NCBI GenBank assembly: GCA_963819075.1
Contig: CAWFUP010000001.1
Coordinates: 248,001 to 312,000 of the forward strand
Origin: CAVQBJ01 sp963819075
GTDB taxonomy: Bacteria > Actinomycetota > Thermoleophilia > Solirubrobacterales > Solirubrobacteraceae
DNA: 64,000 nt
Direction of reading: 5' to 3'
Shown one piece after another: positions 61,270 to 64,000 of the stretch. The translations under genes were made by a program, and so were the position numbers. Below the pieces are notes generated by a model that did no database searches, was not told the origin of the DNA, and was given only the letters and a program-made list of their open reading frames with translations. Positions within the stretch are counted from its first letter, which is position 1; each line of letters opens with the position of its first letter.

Positions 61270-62588
61270 CACAGCGGACTCGGCCACGGGTTCACCTCCT
61301 CGGGTCCGAGCGCCGCGAAGCCCATCGCTCCGGGCGCCTCGTACAGGCGCCGGCTCGCGAGATAGCGCACGTGCGGATGCGCGAGGTAGGGCATGAGCGC
61401 GGGGGCCACCACGCGCACGACGTGCACGCCGGCGCCCTCGAGCTCGACCGGCGTGAGGTCGACGGCGACGACGTCGCGGCAGCTGCGCGACAGGGCCCTC
61501 ACCGTGCGCGACAGGCGCTGGGTGGCGGTGCCGATGAACTCCTGGGCCAGCCCGGTACGCGGCACGTGACGCCAGGCCGGTGTCGCGAACAGGTGCGCGA
61601 ACGCCTCGGCGGGGAGGTGGGGGTGCGCGGGCGCACCGGCGGGCCGCTCGCCCCAGGTATAGGCGCGGACGACGGTGAGCTCGCGCAACGCCTTCAGCGC
61701 GGCCTGCGAGCCGGAGTCCGAGCAGCCGGCGCCGACGGCGGGCGGGCGTCCCGAGCCGGGGGCCGGCGTCAGGACGGCGAGCGCGGTGGGCACGCCGAGG
61801 TCCGAGGTGGCGTCGAACAGGGCGATCCGCTCGCGATCGGCGTCGGCGCGCCAGGTGTCATGCACCGTGCTCCAGCCCCAGCCGTCGTGGATGTCGCTGT
61901 GCGGTCCGCGCGCCCGCCAGGCGGGATCGGCCGGGTCGATGCGCGGCAGGGCGAGCCGCTGCAACCAGGCGATGGAGAAGGCGTCGCGCTCGATCAGCTC
62001 GAAGCAGGCGGACAGCAGCGCCTTCTCCTCGGTCTCGCCGGCGGCCAGGCCGGAGGAGGTCTGCAGCCAGAAGCGCTCCGCGGGATGGGCCGGGGCGACG
62101 CCGAGGTGGGCCATCACGGCCGGCACCCACACGTCACGGCCGTCGAGCAGCGACCAGCCGCGCACCCAGCGCAGCGGCCGGTGCGGATCCCACGGGGTGA
62201 GCGGGAAGTCGCGCGCCGCGACCTCCGATGGCGCGCAGCGGGCGGCGTCGGTGAGGTCGAGGCCGTCGGCGCCGACGTCGACGGCGGACCCGGTCAGCCA
62301 GCGTCGCTCGTCGCCGACCGCGGCGGCGTAGCGCTCGAGCGCCTCGAGCACCGCGATGCGGGCGGCGACCGACGGGTCGGCGTGGCAGCCGATGCCGTCG
62401 AGCTCGCGTCCGAAGCGGAGCGGGTGCTCGCGCAGTGCGCTCACCTCGCCGAGGCGGGCCATGGCCACCGTGTCGGCCGAGCGGATGAGCCCGGGCGCGA
62501 GCCGCTCGAGGCCTGACACGACTCCGCCGATCGGCGAGATGAGCCGCGCCAGGCGGCCCTCGATCTGCAGCGCTCCGTTTGCGGTCAC
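61266..62588 (-). CDS. YcaO-domain enzyme (RiPP backbone modification)
   Basis: 440 aa from GTG 62588. ATP-site motifs of YcaO are present: SSGLAAGETEEKALLSACFE and LIERDAFSIAWL, with further conserved Glu and Gln positions in the second half. The C-terminus is EEVNPWPSPLW, a Pro-rich tail like the PxPxP end of cyclodehydratases, which enters the active site. YcaO uses ATP to phosphorylate a peptide amide and make azolines, thioamides or amidines. First gene of the cluster. Confidence 0.92.
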   Translation of the reverse strand: MTANGALQIEGRLARLISPIGGVVSGLERLAPGLIRSADTVAMARLGEVSALREHPLRFGRELDGIGCHADPSVAARIAVLEALERYAAAVGDERRWLTGSAVDVGADGLDLTDAARCAPSEVAARDFPLTPWDPHRPLRWVRGWSLLDGRDVWVPAVMAHLGVAPAHPAERFWLQTSSGLAAGETEEKALLSACFELIERDAFSIAWLQRLALPRIDPADPAWRARGPHSDIHDGWGWSTVHDTWRADADRERIALFDATSDLGVPTALAVLTPAPGSGRPPAVGAGCSDSGSQAALKALRELTVVRAYTWGERPAGAPAHPHLPAEAFAHLFATPAWRHVPRTGLAQEFIGTATQRLSRTVRALSRSCRDVVAVDLTPVELEGAGVHVVRVVAPALMPYLAHPHVRYLASRRLYEAPGAMGFAALGPEEVNPWPSPLW

Positions 62589-62682
62589 GTGGGGGTAGAG
62601 CGCTCACGGGCCGAGCCGATACATCGCGGCTTGGCTCACCGCGCGACAATCCATGACGGACTGGCGGTAATGATCTGCTCGT

Positions 62683-64000
62683 ATGGACGACTGCGGTGAC
62701 ATGGACCAGACCGCTTCCCCAGCGGCGATCGCGCAGTGGAGGATCTCCCTGTGTGGCCGGCTGGCGGTGGAGCGCGACGGGGCGTCGCTGACGCAACCGC
62801 TGCCCGGACGCCAGGGCCGGGTCCTGTTCGCCTACCTCGTGCTCAACCGCGCACGCGACATGACGCGCGACGAGCTCGAGGCCGTCGCCTGGCCGGCCGC
62901 GCCGCCGGCCTCCCCGCGGGCGGGCCTCAGCACGCTGCTGGCGCGATTGCGCCGGGTGCTCGGCGACGACGCGCTCAGCGCCGGGGGCGGCGAGGTCCGC
63001 CTCGAGCTGCCCGGCGGCGCCTCGATCGACGTCGAGGAGGCGGCGCGGCTATCGGCCGAGGCGCATCAGGCGCTGTTCGACAGCGAGCATCGCGCGGCGA
63101 TCGACGCCGCCCGCCGCGCGCTCGAGCTGACCGAGGGCACGTTGCTCGGCGAGCTCGACGCACCGTGGATCGAGGAGCGCCGGCGCGAGGTCGACGAGCT
63201 GCGCCTGGCGGCGCTCGAGGTCGTGGCCGACGCGGGGCTTGCGCTCGGCGGCCCCGATCTGGCCGCGGCCGAGCGGGCCGCGGCGGCGCTCGTGCGCCTG
63301 GCGCCCTACCGAGAGACCGGCTATGCGCTGCTGATGCGCTGCCGCGCCGTGCGGGGCGACACCGCCGAGGCGCTGCGCGTGTTCGAGCGGCTGCGCGAGC
63401 TGTTGCGCGAGGAGCTCGGGACGGTGCCCTCGGCGGCCCTTATCGCGCTGCACGACGGGCTGCTGGCGGGGGACGCGACCGGGGGCGAGCCTTCGCCCGC
63501 GGGGGCGGCGGCGCCGGCGCGCGACGGCGCCTCCCGGTACGAGCGCGGCGGCGAGCTCGCGGCCTCCCTCTACGAGCGGGGCGGCGAGCTCGCGGCGATC
63601 GGGGACGTGATCGGCGAGGCCGGCGCGGGGGTCGGCGGCCTTGCCGTCATCCGCGGCGTGCCCGGGATCGGCAAGACGGCGCTGCTGCGCGCCGGCGCCG
63701 CCGAGGGCGCCGCTCGCTCGCTCTCGGTCCTGGAGGCAAGCGGCGCCGAGCTGGAGTCGGGCTTCGAGTGGGGGATCGTGCGCCAGCTGCTCGTGCGCGG
63801 GGGCCGGGAGAGGGCCGTCCCGCCGCACGGCGCGGCGGCGCTCGCGGCGGCGGCCCTGCGCGACGACTGGGACGCGGCGCCGGATCGCTTCGCGGTCGAG
63901 CACGGCCTCTACTGGCATGTCGCCGAGCTGTCTGAGCAGCGGCCGCTGCTGCTGCTCGTCGACGACGCCCAGTGGGCCGATGTCTCCTCCCTGCGCTTCC
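62683..64000 (+). CDS. BTAD/AAA-type transcriptional regulator, partial at 3' end
   Basis: 439 codons visible from ATG 62683. Residues about 20-115 are an OmpR-like winged helix (ISLCGRLAVERDGASLT, then LSTLLARLRRVLGDD), about 120-265 a bacterial transcriptional activator (BTAD) helical repeat, and from about 310 a P-loop ATPase with VIRGVPGIGKTALL (Walker A) and LLLVDDAQWADVSSL (Walker B). This is the SARP/AfsR-like type that controls specialised metabolism. It is divergent from the YcaO gene (94 bases) and is probably its regulator. The frame continues past the window. Confidence 0.88.
   Translation, partial: MDDCGDMDQTASPAAIAQWRISLCGRLAVERDGASLTQPLPGRQGRVLFAYLVLNRARDMTRDELEAVAWPAAPPASPRAGLSTLLARLRRVLGDDALSAGGGEVRLELPGGASIDVEEAARLSAEAHQALFDSEHRAAIDAARRALELTEGTLLGELDAPWIEERRREVDELRLAALEVVADAGLALGGPDLAAAERAAAALVRLAPYRETGYALLMRCRAVRGDTAEALRVFERLRELLREELGTVPSAALIALHDGLLAGDATGGEPSPAGAAAPARDGASRYERGGELAASLYERGGELAAIGDVIGEAGAGVGGLAVIRGVPGIGKTALLRAGAAEGAARSLSVLEASGAELESGFEWGIVRQLLVRGGRERAVPPHGAAALAAAALRDDWDAAPDRFAVEHGLYWHVAELSEQRPLLLLVDDAQWADVSSLRF

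Overview
The window is GC-rich throughout (NNC/NNG codons, many GTG and some TTG starts, long GC hairpins between genes) and looks like the chromosome of a high-GC actinobacterium. The mix of Thr-rich secreted proteins, SGNH hydrolases, ECF and YCII pairs, GGDEF proteins and a small Cys-rich protein suggests Thermoleophilia/Solirubrobacterales; this placement is an inference. There is no integrase, capsid gene, transposase or CRISPR array.

Layout. 1-3.4 kb: start of a TetR-type regulator, a secreted alpha/beta hydrolase and a zinc metallopeptidase. 3.8-10.7 kb: a three-gene operon (transglutaminase, circularly permuted ATP-grasp/alpha-E fusion, DUF2126 transglutaminase) of the predicted peptide-ligation type. 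10.9-17 kb: malate dehydrogenase, a winged-helix protein, a nucleotide-sugar dehydrogenase, PhzF, a small Cys-rich protein, an NAD-binding protein and an SRPBCC protein. 17-21 kb: a secreted Ig-like protein, VOC, a coupled ArsR/SRPBCC pair with palindromic operators, ClpP and a methyltransferase. 21-31.6 kb: two cyclic-di-GMP proteins, an SGNH hydrolase, an ECF42-type sigma factor with YCII and VOC genes, and the RNA ligase RtcB. 31.6-41 kb: an RCC1-repeat secreted protein, then an RNA island.

The RNA island (34.2-40.9 kb, all on the minus strand) is the most unusual part. It holds a Ro60/Rsr (TROVE-vWA) gene directly preceded by two structured RNAs that look like Y RNAs, one carrying a tRNA-like module. 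Around these lie 15 tRNA or tRNA-like genes, nearly one per amino acid, with C34/G34 anticodons suited to GC-rich codons. Several are abnormal: C33 in three, no elbow contacts in tRNA-Trp, a mismatched anticodon stem in two, an extended acceptor in tRNA-Ser. A 53-nt element is reduced to acceptor and T stems. An SGNH hydrolase and a membrane-anchored protein sit inside the array. With rtcB 5 kb downstream on the same strand, this suggests an RNA-repair or RNA-surveillance locus.

41-57.5 kb: an ABM-cupin fusion, a GNAT protein, a Thr-rich IPT protein, a split LigD pair (ligase then polymerase), an MFS exporter with its TetR regulator, a glycosyltransferase, a DUF3089 lipase-like protein, an M50 protease and a membrane-fused GMC oxidoreductase. 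59.3-64 kb: a compact YcaO-type RiPP cluster (YcaO, short E1-like partner, 62-aa precursor candidate, PqqD-M50 protease) facing a BTAD/AAA regulator cut by the window edge.

Two dispersed hairpin families link distant sites: a 150-bp element near 24.0 and 49.9 kb, and a GTGTGCT/AGCACAC element (two copies near 3.6 kb, one at 54.7 kb).
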